Source of the DNA: Candidatus Poseidonia sp.
GTDB lineage: Archaea > Thermoplasmatota > Poseidoniia > Poseidoniales > Poseidoniaceae
Assembly: GCA_023254365.1 (NCBI GenBank)
Contig: JALRLQ010000078.1
Coordinates: 1-6,791, forward strand
Direction of reading: 5' to 3'
DNA length: 6,791 nt
Shown in pieces: positions 1 through 6,358 of this stretch. The notes beneath the pieces are model-generated. The model saw nothing but the letters and a program-made list of their open reading frames with translations. It did no database searches and was not told the DNA's origin. The translations under genes were made by a program, and so were the position numbers. Numbering within the stretch: position 1 is the stretch's first letter; every line of letters starts with the position of its first letter.

Positions 1-1
1 A

Positions 2-691
2 TCAGTTCACCGATGCACCGGCGAAGGGTTCTGATGCTGAGTCTTGTATGGTCTCTTCATCGAGGAGGCCAAGCTCTTGCATGTAGTCCCTCTCAATCCG
101 TTCAGCGACCTGCTTCGAGAGCCCCAGTTGATTGGCGCTTGACAGCAGGATAGCACGTTCCATGTCGGTCACGATGCCGTCCTCATAGGCTGAAACAAGG
201 AGATTTTTGTACATTTGAGTGTTCAAATCCTGTGATTCAGAAAGACCGCTCTCAATGACTCTTGATGCGATGATTTCAAACGGAATCAGGAGGGAAAAAA
301 TACCCAATTTTGCGAGTTGAAGAATCAACGTGTTGTCAATGCTCTTTTCCAACTCGGGTTCGATGGCAAACTCGCTGATGATGAACAGGACCAATGCGAC
401 AACGAGTGTAGCGGTGGTGGCCTGCCGTTTAACCTCCGCCGAGGTGAGACGAGACATCGTGTCGTTTAGTTCAAGCACCGTGGCTTCGAGTTTGTGATTG
501 GCTTCATCGAGCGCCTGGTTGGCGAGGTACAAGCGACGAGAACTCGCTTCAATGGTCTGTTCAGCCGTGGTTCGGGCTTTCTTTTCCCGTTCCACTTTCC
601 GTTCAAGGCGCTGGATGATGGCCGAGGGGTCATCGTTGGTCGAAGTCGATTGATTTTTTTTGGCCTGTTTGGCCAATTCGAAGATGTCCAC
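2..691 (-). CDS. Coiled-coil, two-TM protein with TerB-like C-terminal domain; putative H-NOX partner
   Basis: I do not recognise this as a named family. The 229-residue form begins with a short polar stretch, then a long charged helix at about residues 25-88 with heptad-like character, two hydrophobic segments at about 91-110 and 121-142 that look membrane-spanning, and a soluble helical C-terminus at about 157-210 containing DGIVTDMERAILL and NQLGLS. That pattern (acidic 'DGxxTxxE' turn, then a 'LGLS' helix) recalls TerB-like or EF-hand-like helical domains. The helix sequence (KKARTTAEQTIEASSRRLYL) resembles the coiled coil before kinase or GGDEF outputs in bacterial sensor proteins, but no kinase, cyclase or receiver domain follows. 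It lies directly downstream of the H-NOX gene and is probably co-transcribed, so a role in relaying the NO signal at the membrane is inferred. There is no ATG near the 5' end. An in-frame stop at 761-763 leaves TTG at 721, GTG at 700 or GTG at 691. I prefer 691 because GGTGA lies 5 nt upstream; starting at TTG 721 would give 239 aa. The TGA stop is at 2-4. Confidence 0.8.
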   Translation of the reverse strand: MDIFELAKQAKKNQSTSTNDDPSAIIQRLERKVEREKKARTTAEQTIEASSRRLYLANQALDEANHKLEATVLELNDTMSRLTSAEVKRQATTATLVVALVLFIISEFAIEPELEKSIDNTLILQLAKLGIFSLLIPFEIIASRVIESGLSESQDLNTQMYKNLLVSAYEDGIVTDMERAILLSSANQLGLSKQVAERIERDYMQELGLLDEETIQDSASEPFAGASVN

Positions 692-696
692 TCCGT

Positions 697-701
697 TCAC
701 C
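697..701 (-). promoter_or_regulatory. Shine-Dalgarno (GGTGA) deciding the GTG start at 691
   Basis: On the minus strand GGTGA ends 5 nt before the GTG at 689-691. It is the same core found before the fused permease gene. The other start candidates, TTG at 721 and GTG at 700, have no comparably good site. Starting at 691 also removes the overlap with the H-NOX stop codon (703-705). This is a motif reading, not proof. Confidence 0.45.
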
Positions 702-702
702 G

Positions 703-1248
703 TCAGTCGTTCCGGGTGCAAGTGAACATCACCACTTGCTTTTCTCCAGTGGTGCGGTCTTCAATGTCGATGTGAACGTCCTCGCCCCAATGAGCGAAGG
801 CTCCCTTCATCAAACCGACGGCCAAATCGGCGAAGTGTCGCGAGGAATGATATTCGAAGTGCAACGTCCTCTTGTCCTCCGAAATTTGACTCTCAAACGA
901 CGGCAATCCTGCGTCAGGGTACAATTTCAACACTTCAACGTGTACCACATCGTGGATGGAATTCAAGAACTCAAACGACGTTTCATGCTCAAAGAAAACG
1001 GGGAAGAGTTCAAGGAAACGACCGAACAAATAGGTTCCAAACGCCTCGACCAAGGCAGGAACTTCAATCCCGGTTTGGCCCGACAGCGCCACCACCATCT
1101 GAACCAATTCCGTGTGATCGTACGTGCCAACAGCGGAGTAGGCGCCACCGCTTTCGAGGTCACATGAGGAGAGGATGGTGTCAATCATCTCGTCGCCGAA
1201 GGTGGATTCCACCATGTCGATGAATTCTCGGAACACGATGCCTTTCAT
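703..1248 (-). CDS. H-NOX haem-binding nitric oxide sensor protein
   Basis: This is a stand-alone haem NO/O2-binding (H-NOX) protein of 181 aa, the usual length for single-domain bacterial members, and it should be cytoplasmic. It opens with MKGIVFREF, typical of the family, and continues with GGAYSAVGTYDHTEL (34-48). The proximal haem-ligand histidine is H103 in VVHVEVLKLYPDAGLPSF, aligned to His105 of soluble guanylate cyclase beta1. The porphyrin-propionate motif YxSxR is Y133-S135-R137. Five residues after this Arg, where the O2-binding Thermoanaerobacter protein has Tyr140, this protein has Leu142. By the known family rule this favours NO over O2 binding. H-NOX proteins usually regulate a partner kinase or diguanylate cyclase encoded next door; here the neighbour is instead a coiled-coil membrane protein. 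The ATG is firm: an in-frame TGA lies 12 nt upstream and the N-terminus matches the family. The gene has its own promoter-like TATA box and no clear Shine-Dalgarno, so it is probably separate from the liv operon. Confidence 0.95.
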   Translation of the reverse strand: MKGIVFREFIDMVESTFGDEMIDTILSSCDLESGGAYSAVGTYDHTELVQMVVALSGQTGIEVPALVEAFGTYLFGRFLELFPVFFEHETSFEFLNSIHDVVHVEVLKLYPDAGLPSFESQISEDKRTLHFEYHSSRHFADLAVGLMKGAFAHWGEDVHIDIEDRTTGEKQVVMFTCTRND

Positions 1249-1269
1249 GAGCCATCGTCAAGAATCCGA

Positions 1270-1277
1270 ATTATATC
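1270..1277 (-). promoter_or_regulatory. TATA-type promoter for the H-NOX gene
   Basis: The minus strand reads GGAAAGGATATAATTCGG between livF and the H-NOX gene. GATATAAT is centred about 25 nt upstream of the ATG and preceded by a purine-rich GGAAAG that could serve as a TFB-recognition (BRE) element. With archaeal spacing, transcription would begin at or next to the start codon, giving a leaderless mRNA. That agrees with the lack of a clear Shine-Dalgarno. TATAAT is also a perfect bacterial -10 box, but no TTGACA-like element lies 16-18 nt upstream. The transcription start is not known. Confidence 0.5.
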
Positions 1278-1311
1278 CTTTCCTCTTAGCGGTTCGTGGT
1301 GAACTGGAGGT

Positions 1312-2031
1312 TCAGTCGTCGTGGGACCCGAGGAAATATTCACCGATTTCAGGATCGTTGAGAATGAAATCAGCGTCCCCGGTGTGCACGACCTTTCCGC
1401 TGGCGAAAATATAGCCTCGGTCGGAGCGGGCAAGACTCATTCGAGCGTTCTGTTCGACGATCAGTACCGTGATTCCTTGCTCACGCAATGCATCGATTCG
1501 TTCAATAATTTGTTGTTGATACAGCGGTGAAAGGGCAGCAGTAGGCTCATCAAGAAGCAAGAAAGTGGGGTTTGAGATAAGGGCTCTCGATATGGCCAGC
1601 ATTTGTCGTTCTCCTCCAGATAGCGAGGCAGCGAGGTCATGCTCGCGACTCCTCAAGTCAGGAAACATGTCCAGCGCCCGTTCAATTCGCTCTTTTAGCA
1701 GAGGACCAGGCAGACTGTTTCCACCCATTTGGAGGTTTTCTTCAACCGACAGCGATGGAAAAACGTTGTTGACCTGTGGGACATAGGCAATGCCTTTGGC
1801 GGCAAGTTGGTCGCTGCGCAGGCCCTCAATGGGTTCACCGCGGTAGAGCACTTGACCTCCGTAATATTTCGCGATGCCAAAGATGGTTTTGATGAACGTG
1901 GATTTGCCACATCCGTTTGGACCGATGATGGTCACAAATTCGCCTTCATCGATGTGGAGGTCAATTCCGTAGAGGATTTTAACCTCGCCGTAACCACCCT
2001 CAAGGCCCGTGACTTCCAGCACACGCGTCAT
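1312..2031 (-). CDS. livF: Branched-chain amino acid ABC transporter ATP-binding protein LivF
   Basis: This is the second nucleotide-binding subunit of the HAAT-type (LivKHMGF) importer. It pairs with LivG on the cytoplasmic face of the permease and powers uptake by ATP hydrolysis. All ABC motifs are present over 239 aa, a normal LivF length: Walker A GPNGCGKST (37-45), Q-loop VPQ (84-86), signature LSGGERQ (137-143) and Walker B LLLDEP ending at 163 with catalytic E162. The switch position is Gln194 in IVEQNA rather than His. This is the usual LivF variant and distinguishes it from LivG, so it is not a defect. The ending SDRGYIFASGKVVHTG is also typical of LivF. The start ATG overlaps the livG stop as ATGA, with GGAGG at 2041-2045, 9 nt upstream. 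It is the last gene of the transporter operon; a 63-nt gap with a promoter follows. Confidence 0.95.
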   Translation of the reverse strand: MTRVLEVTGLEGGYGEVKILYGIDLHIDEGEFVTIIGPNGCGKSTFIKTIFGIAKYYGGQVLYRGEPIEGLRSDQLAAKGIAYVPQVNNVFPSLSVEENLQMGGNSLPGPLLKERIERALDMFPDLRSREHDLAASLSGGERQMLAISRALISNPTFLLLDEPTAALSPLYQQQIIERIDALREQGITVLIVEQNARMSLARSDRGYIFASGKVVHTGDADFILNDPEIGEYFLGSHDD

Positions 2032-2810
2032 TCTTCTTCGCCTCCTTCAGCACCGGACGAACCCAGATACGCCTCAACCACGGATTGGTCATTGCGAACT
2101 TCATCGGGCGTACCCTGCATCAGCACTTCGCCCTCGTTCATGACGACGATTCGGTCAACGCCTTGACGAAGGATGAAATCCATGTTATGCTCAATCACGA
2201 GAATAGAAATCCCGGTTTCATCCACAAGCCGGCGGAGATTGGCGAAAATCTTCATGGCGAGAGGACCAGCAACACCGGCCACGGGTTCATCAAGCAACAA
2301 CAGACCAGGTTCACCCATCATTGCACGGCCGATATCCACCAATTTGCTTTGACCACCGGACAATTCACCGGCCAGATTGTTGGCCATGTGGGGAATTTCA
2401 AGCTCATCGAGTACTTCGTAAGCACGCTGCAGCCGTGCTTGTTCTGAGGGATGTTTTCTTCCTCGCCACAACACGTCAAACGGATGGAATTGTTTTCGCG
2501 GTGGGACAAGCATATTTTCGATCACCGTCATCTCTTTCCACAGGCGTGTGTGCTGAAATGTTCGCGTCATCCCCATACGTTGGATTTGTTCGGGACGAAG
2601 GTGTGAGGCATCTTTACCGAAGACTTCAACACGGCCTCTGGTTTGTTCCAAAAGGCCACTAATGCAATTGAAGGTGGTCGATTTACCACAGCCATTTGGA
2701 CCAATCAAACCGATCATCTCGCCTTTTCCAACCTCAAAGGACACATCCTTGACGGCCACCAAGCCTCCGAACTCCATTCGAAGGCCATCCACTTTCAGAA
2801 CGGGCGTCAT
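2028..2810 (-). CDS. livG: Branched-chain amino acid ABC transporter ATP-binding protein LivG
   Basis: This is the first nucleotide-binding subunit of the transporter. In 260 aa it shows Walker A GPNGCGKST (37-45), Q-loop FQHTRL (Q86), signature LSGGQSK (150-156), Walker B LLLLDEP (170-176, catalytic E175) and a canonical H-switch VIEHNMD (H208), so it looks catalytically competent. LivG traits include FGGLVAVKDVSFEV near the start, TRTFQ, and the IENMLV segment followed by a longer helical region than in LivF. The D-loop region reads AGVAGPLA, where most LivG proteins have AGL-N; this is a mild variation. The C-terminus ends in an acidic tail (EGGEEE) that is encoded partly by the livF ribosome-binding region. 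The start ATG overlaps the permease stop codon as ATGA, with a purine-rich GGTGGAGGA immediately upstream, which suggests translational coupling and matched subunit amounts. Confidence 0.95.
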   Translation of the reverse strand: MTPVLKVDGLRMEFGGLVAVKDVSFEVGKGEMIGLIGPNGCGKSTTFNCISGLLEQTRGRVEVFGKDASHLRPEQIQRMGMTRTFQHTRLWKEMTVIENMLVPPRKQFHPFDVLWRGRKHPSEQARLQRAYEVLDELEIPHMANNLAGELSGGQSKLVDIGRAMMGEPGLLLLDEPVAGVAGPLAMKIFANLRRLVDETGISILVIEHNMDFILRQGVDRIVVMNEGEVLMQGTPDEVRNDQSVVEAYLGSSGAEGGEEE

Positions 2811-5800
2811 TCCTCCACCCCCACAGGCTTATCGCCGGGACGATGTGGACGGAACGGAACCTCGGGGAGCAATCCTTTGGCATTGAACTTCAAAGAAAGA
2901 ACAATTAACAAACCAACCAGAATTTCTTTGAGGTAACCCATGGTAATTTTGACGCCGCCAAGAACTTCAGGGAAGACCTCGTCAACGGAGGTTGAGCCGT
3001 CACCACCCAACAACCAACCGACAAGCATCATCGTCAATCCAAGCCACATACAGACTTCAGCCCAGCGTTCCCGTGACAAGAGATACAGAACAGCAGCGAA
3101 ACCAAGCAACCACCATGCCGGCTCATAAGGCGTCATCACAAACCAGCGGAAGACTTCGTTGATGTTTTCGGCGAGGTTGTGAAGGGGGAGGTCCGACGAA
3201 CCTTGAGCAGCGACCAGGACATTGAAGAAGAACTCCATCAGGGCGATGATCATAGCGCCCACAACCATGCCGCGGTTGTTGGCGGCTCCGCCGATGATGA
3301 AAGCCGCCCAAACCAGGAAAGTAGAACGAGCTGGCGACATGAAGGTGGGCTGAAACCCTCCCAATTTCCAAGCCCACAACGCTCCTGCAAACGCAGCGAT
3401 GGCCCCGCCTACAGCAAGGCTGGTTGCTTTGTGGCGCATGATATCGTGGCCATGATGTTGAGCGACTTCCTCATCCTCTCGGATTGCTCGTAAGATTCGA
3501 CCCCATGGTGAACGATAGAGGAGGGACAAGACAAACCAAGTCACGGCAACGCCGAGCAGGCCAATGAAGGCAAGAAGCGCTGCGTAAGGAACAGGTTCAA
3601 CCAGACCCAGCAAGTCACCGGTGAAGGAGGCTGCACTGGTGATGTTTTCGTCCGCTGCACATTCCAACGGGGTAAGAAGTTCCCCGGTTGCAGATCGCTG
3701 TTCTTCACTCCCACAGAACCACCACTCGTTGAGGGGCTTAGGGTATTGAGCAATGCCGATGGCCGATGCATTTGACCCCACGCGCAGGAGTGGTTCACCG
3801 CTCAAAAGCAGTCGGACCACTTCGCCCATGGAGATGGTGATGATGGCGAAATAATCGCTCCGTAGCCGAGCCGTCGGACCTGCCATCAGCCAACCGGCAA
3901 CAGCGCCGACCAACATGGCTACGAAAACAGCGGGCAGGATGGGCCAATCGTATCCAAAGTATTCCGTTGGAGCGGTCAAGATGCCCACCAAGATGGCACC
4001 GATGCTGGCAAAGAAGATGACCCCGAAGTTGAGAAGACCCGTCATTCCCGTGTGCAGATTCAGCGAGAAGGCGAGCAACAAAAATATGGCAAACATGGTC
4101 AAAACATTGCTTACTTGGCCAAGTTTTCGATCCCCCCACATTCCATCTTCGGCTGTGATGGGCAGCCAAAGCAGAACCAACAACAAAACGAGCATGAAAC
4201 CGTAAAAACTCACCGCCGAACCGCGTTCGGTAAAACGTCCGCCAGCCAAATCAAAGCGTTGGGATATTGGTGCACCAACACTCGTTAGTTTGGTTCGCAT
4301 AGCATCGAGTTGTCGGTCTAAACCGTTGGTTGCACTTTTGAGGAAGACGGGTTTGGAGACCTGGGACTTGACCAAGTCCATGCCAGCATCAACACCCTGA
4401 CGGACGATTCGGAATACCTTGGCCAAGAAGTCGGTTACGGTACCTCGCGCTTTGGTCAAGGCAGGGAAGGGGTCTAGGGAGGCTCGATGGGTGAAGAACA
4501 AGTATGCCTCGCGCCATGCATACGCCCACACCAAGAGAGGTACGAGCGGCCAAAGAACATCACCGAGGGTTCCAAAGGCGCCGATGAACTGTTGTTCGGA
4601 TTGCACCATAGAAAGCCACTTTTCGGCCATTTCCGCATCGTACGATGTTGGGGCAACAGGGTCCTTGCCCACCCACGAATGGGTGCGAAGAAAATTTGAG
4701 ACCAAATGGATGGCGTAGGCTGCACTCGTCAGCATGAGCATCGGCACGGCTTTTGAGGCTCGGCGGAGGTAGAAATGATGAAGGCCAAACCAGCCACCAA
4801 GAATGGCAAGGGCCCCAGCAACCCGTTCGTCAGGAACGGTTGAGCCCTCGGCCCGCCTACGTAGCCGGTCAATTCGCCAACGTTCCCACCCATCGCCGAG
4901 TCCCTTTGGGAGCACCAGTAATATGGCAATGATGATCAAGTATGGTGTGACGCCCGCCATCGCCGCATAATTGGTTCGCTCCAATGGATTGCCAATCGAA
5001 ATGAGAATTGGCGAAGAGATCGCTCTGACAAATCCAATAACCAGCGAAGCGACAATGGCGCCGGGTATGGACCCGATGGTTCCAAGCACAATCACAGCGA
5101 ATGCAGGTAGGAGCAGGGTGAACCCAGTTTGTGGCGAAAACGTCACGAAAATACCAAACACCGTTCCACCGACACCCGTAATCCCTGCGGAAAGGAACGC
5201 ACTGAGCATTTGAATGCGCTCAACATTGATGCCACACGAGGCCGCTAACTCTGGATTATCGGCGACAGCTCGCATCCGGCGACCGAGGCGTGTGCGCGTC
5301 AACAAGAGCAACAATAGCAGGACGGTGCCGAACGTCAAAATTGGCATGAAGGCGTTGTTGAACGGGTAATTGTATTCCTTGACTTCATTGAGAATCTCAA
5401 ACCCATCTGCGCCAATGTCGATCTTCAGAAGACGGGTCGGTAATTCCCACGATTGCGTGGAGGCCCTCATCAAGTCTGCATCGGGCACAAACCGCTTGCT
5501 GACCGGGGTGAATCGGAGGTACAGAACACCCCGAATAACGAGGGCGACACCCAACGAGGCGATCATCATCACATCGGCTGAGGCTTTCCGGTCTCGAAAC
5601 CCTTTGAAGACCAATCGGTCAACAACAACCCCGGCAAAACCCGTGAGGAGAAATCCGAGGACCAACGCCCAACCAAACACGCTCCATGTGAGCACATCGT
5701 CTCGGGGCGCCGATATCAGAGGGTTTGCATGCTCCATCCAGCCCAAAATGATGCCTGAATACATTCCGATCATGAAGAATTCAGATTGGGCGAAGTTTCC

Positions 5801-6256
5801 ATACCGCTGCACTGCATAGGTAAGCGTACACCCCACAGCGATGGCGAGGTACGTCGCTGACCAAGTCAGGGTGTCAACCGCAAGAAAAGTCAAATTGAGG
5901 TTGATGGTGGTGGAAAGACCTTGCCCCCTCAGCAGGACATCGAGACTGAAAATGACATGGACCAGCAGGAAGACTGGTAGGGCCATGATGGCCAAAAGAC
6001 GCCATTTTGAAGGCGGCATGTCATCGAAGACGATTTTTGCTAAGGCGAAACCGGTTGAAATCAACTGGAGCGTCTGCATTAACCAAACTAGGTCACCCGG
6101 CAGGTTACCGAGTAAGACGACGTCGACGAGGTTGAGCAATCCCCAGCCGTTTAACAGGCCGTTCATGGCGTCAAAACCAACCAGGAGCGTGAGCACCAAC
6201 CTTCGGATGCCACGTGGCAGAGCGTTCCAGCGACCAAGCACCAACTCCCTATTCAT
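2807..6256 (-). CDS. Fused LivH-TM2-LivM branched-chain amino acid ABC permease
   Basis: One 1149-aa protein carries both permease subunits that are normally separate (about 300 and 350-450 aa). Residues 1-120 are an extra N-terminal region with several hydrophobic segments. Residues about 121-460 are LivH: YLAIAVGCTLTYAVQRYGNF, the cytoplasmic coupling region TRLGRRMRAVADNPELAASC (320-339), and the usual end LLVLPKGLGD. Residues about 476-585 are a TM2-like module with GGWFGLHHFYLRR (487-499). Residues about 590-680 form a basic, probably cytoplasmic linker. Residues about 681-1130 are LivM: FSLNLHTGMTGLLNFG, RLRSDYFAIITISMGEVVRL, the coupling region SPWGRILRAIREDEEVAQHH (916-935), and an ending NAKGLLPEVP. 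Extra hydrophobic segments lie at about 1046-1090. The fused chain would provide the whole membrane channel for LivG and LivF. The ATG is supported by an in-frame TGA only 6 nt upstream and by GGTGA 6 nt before it. No frameshift or stop marks the joins, so the fusion looks genuine. Confidence 0.93.
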   Translation of the reverse strand: MNRELVLGRWNALPRGIRRLVLTLLVGFDAMNGLLNGWGLLNLVDVVLLGNLPGDLVWLMQTLQLISTGFALAKIVFDDMPPSKWRLLAIMALPVFLLVHVIFSLDVLLRGQGLSTTINLNLTFLAVDTLTWSATYLAIAVGCTLTYAVQRYGNFAQSEFFMIGMYSGIILGWMEHANPLISAPRDDVLTWSVFGWALVLGFLLTGFAGVVVDRLVFKGFRDRKASADVMMIASLGVALVIRGVLYLRFTPVSKRFVPDADLMRASTQSWELPTRLLKIDIGADGFEILNEVKEYNYPFNNAFMPILTFGTVLLLLLLLTRTRLGRRMRAVADNPELAASCGINVERIQMLSAFLSAGITGVGGTVFGIFVTFSPQTGFTLLLPAFAVIVLGTIGSIPGAIVASLVIGFVRAISSPILISIGNPLERTNYAAMAGVTPYLIIIAILLVLPKGLGDGWERWRIDRLRRRAEGSTVPDERVAGALAILGGWFGLHHFYLRRASKAVPMLMLTSAAYAIHLVSNFLRTHSWVGKDPVAPTSYDAEMAEKWLSMVQSEQQFIGAFGTLGDVLWPLVPLLVWAYAWREAYLFFTHRASLDPFPALTKARGTVTDFLAKVFRIVRQGVDAGMDLVKSQVSKPVFLKSATNGLDRQLDAMRTKLTSVGAPISQRFDLAGGRFTERGSAVSFYGFMLVLLLVLLWLPITAEDGMWGDRKLGQVSNVLTMFAIFLLLAFSLNLHTGMTGLLNFGVIFFASIGAILVGILTAPTEYFGYDWPILPAVFVAMLVGAVAGWLMAGPTARLRSDYFAIITISMGEVVRLLLSGEPLLRVGSNASAIGIAQYPKPLNEWWFCGSEEQRSATGELLTPLECAADENITSAASFTGDLLGLVEPVPYAALLAFIGLLGVAVTWFVLSLLYRSPWGRILRAIREDEEVAQHHGHDIMRHKATSLAVGGAIAAFAGALWAWKLGGFQPTFMSPARSTFLVWAAFIIGGAANNRGMVVGAMIIALMEFFFNVLVAAQGSSDLPLHNLAENINEVFRWFVMTPYEPAWWLLGFAAVLYLLSRERWAEVCMWLGLTMMLVGWLLGGDGSTSVDEVFPEVLGGVKITMGYLKEILVGLLIVLSLKFNAKGLLPEVPFRPHRPGDKPVGVEE
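4502..4831 (-). other. TM2-like module inserted between LivH and LivM
   Basis: This covers residues about 476-585 of the fused permease. After a charged stretch the sequence GALAILGGWFGLHHFYL matches the TM2 domain signature (Gly-x-Phe-Gly-x-His-x-Phe-Tyr-Leu, followed by a basic residue). A hydrophobic helix (about 503-523), a polar stretch of some 30 residues, and a second hydrophobic helix rich in Trp (about 557-585) follow. TM2 domains are small two-helix membrane modules of unclear function. Two helices would return the chain to the same side of the membrane, which suits its position between two permease halves. The polar stretch makes it longer than a typical TM2 domain. Confidence 0.7.
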
Positions 6257-6262
6257 CTTCGT

Positions 6263-6267
6263 TCACC
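6263..6267 (-). promoter_or_regulatory. Shine-Dalgarno (GGTGA) of the fused permease gene
   Basis: GGTGA stands 6 nt before the ATG at 6254-6256 on the minus strand, and its TGA is also an in-frame stop codon. Together these fix the start of the permease gene, and no earlier start codon is available in that frame. Confidence 0.7.
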
Positions 6268-6291
6268 AGCCAGCATCCGCACTTGAAGAAA

Positions 6292-6324
6292 CGCCTTCCC
6301 ATCGGGCATCTACCCAATGGGGCG
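6292..6324 (-). other. Intercistronic RNA hairpin between livK and the permease gene
   Basis: In the minus-strand transcript CCCAUUGGG (6321-6313) pairs with CCCGAUGGG (6306-6298) across the six-base loop UAGAUG. This is nine pairs, one of them U-G. CGC and GCG on the outside can add three more pairs past a three-base bulge. The stem lies 31 nt after the binding-protein stop codon and is not followed by a clean run of U (only a TTTCTT), so it fits a partial terminator or an mRNA-stabilising hairpin better than a strong terminator. Such elements commonly let the binding protein be made in excess of the membrane parts. The U-G pair works only in this strand's RNA. Confidence 0.6.
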
Positions 6325-6327
6325 CGC

Positions 6328-6348
6328 TTCGTCGGACGAATGAATTCA
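6328..6348. repeat. Adjacent short palindromes after livK
   Basis: TTCGTC-G-GACGAA (6328-6340) is a perfect 6-1-6 inverted repeat, directly followed by TGAATTCA (6341-6348), a perfect 8-base palindrome. They lie just after the livK stop codon and before the hairpin. They could be a protein-binding site or chance; no promoter was recognised beside them. Confidence 0.4.
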
Positions 6349-6358
6349 GCCTTCAACA

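Noticed and set aside
736..1167. Plus-strand open frame of 143 codons opposite the H-NOX gene
   Set aside because: It lies wholly antisense to a gene with clear H-NOX motifs, and its translation shows no recognisable domain.
1270..1275. TATAAT read as a bacterial -10 box with a matching -35 box
   Set aside because: The hexamer at 17-nt spacing is CACGAA, which barely matches TTGACA; the nearest fair match, TTCACC, is 22 nt away. The archaeal reading fits better, though a bacterial promoter is not excluded.
1292..1304. Inverted repeat after livF as a transcription terminator
   Set aside because: The stem is only four pairs with a five-base loop and no U-tract follows.
3795..4169. Minus-strand alternative frame inside the permease gene, which might suggest a frameshift
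   Set aside because: The main frame carries the LivM motifs without a break through this region; the alternative product is His/Arg-rich with no membrane character.
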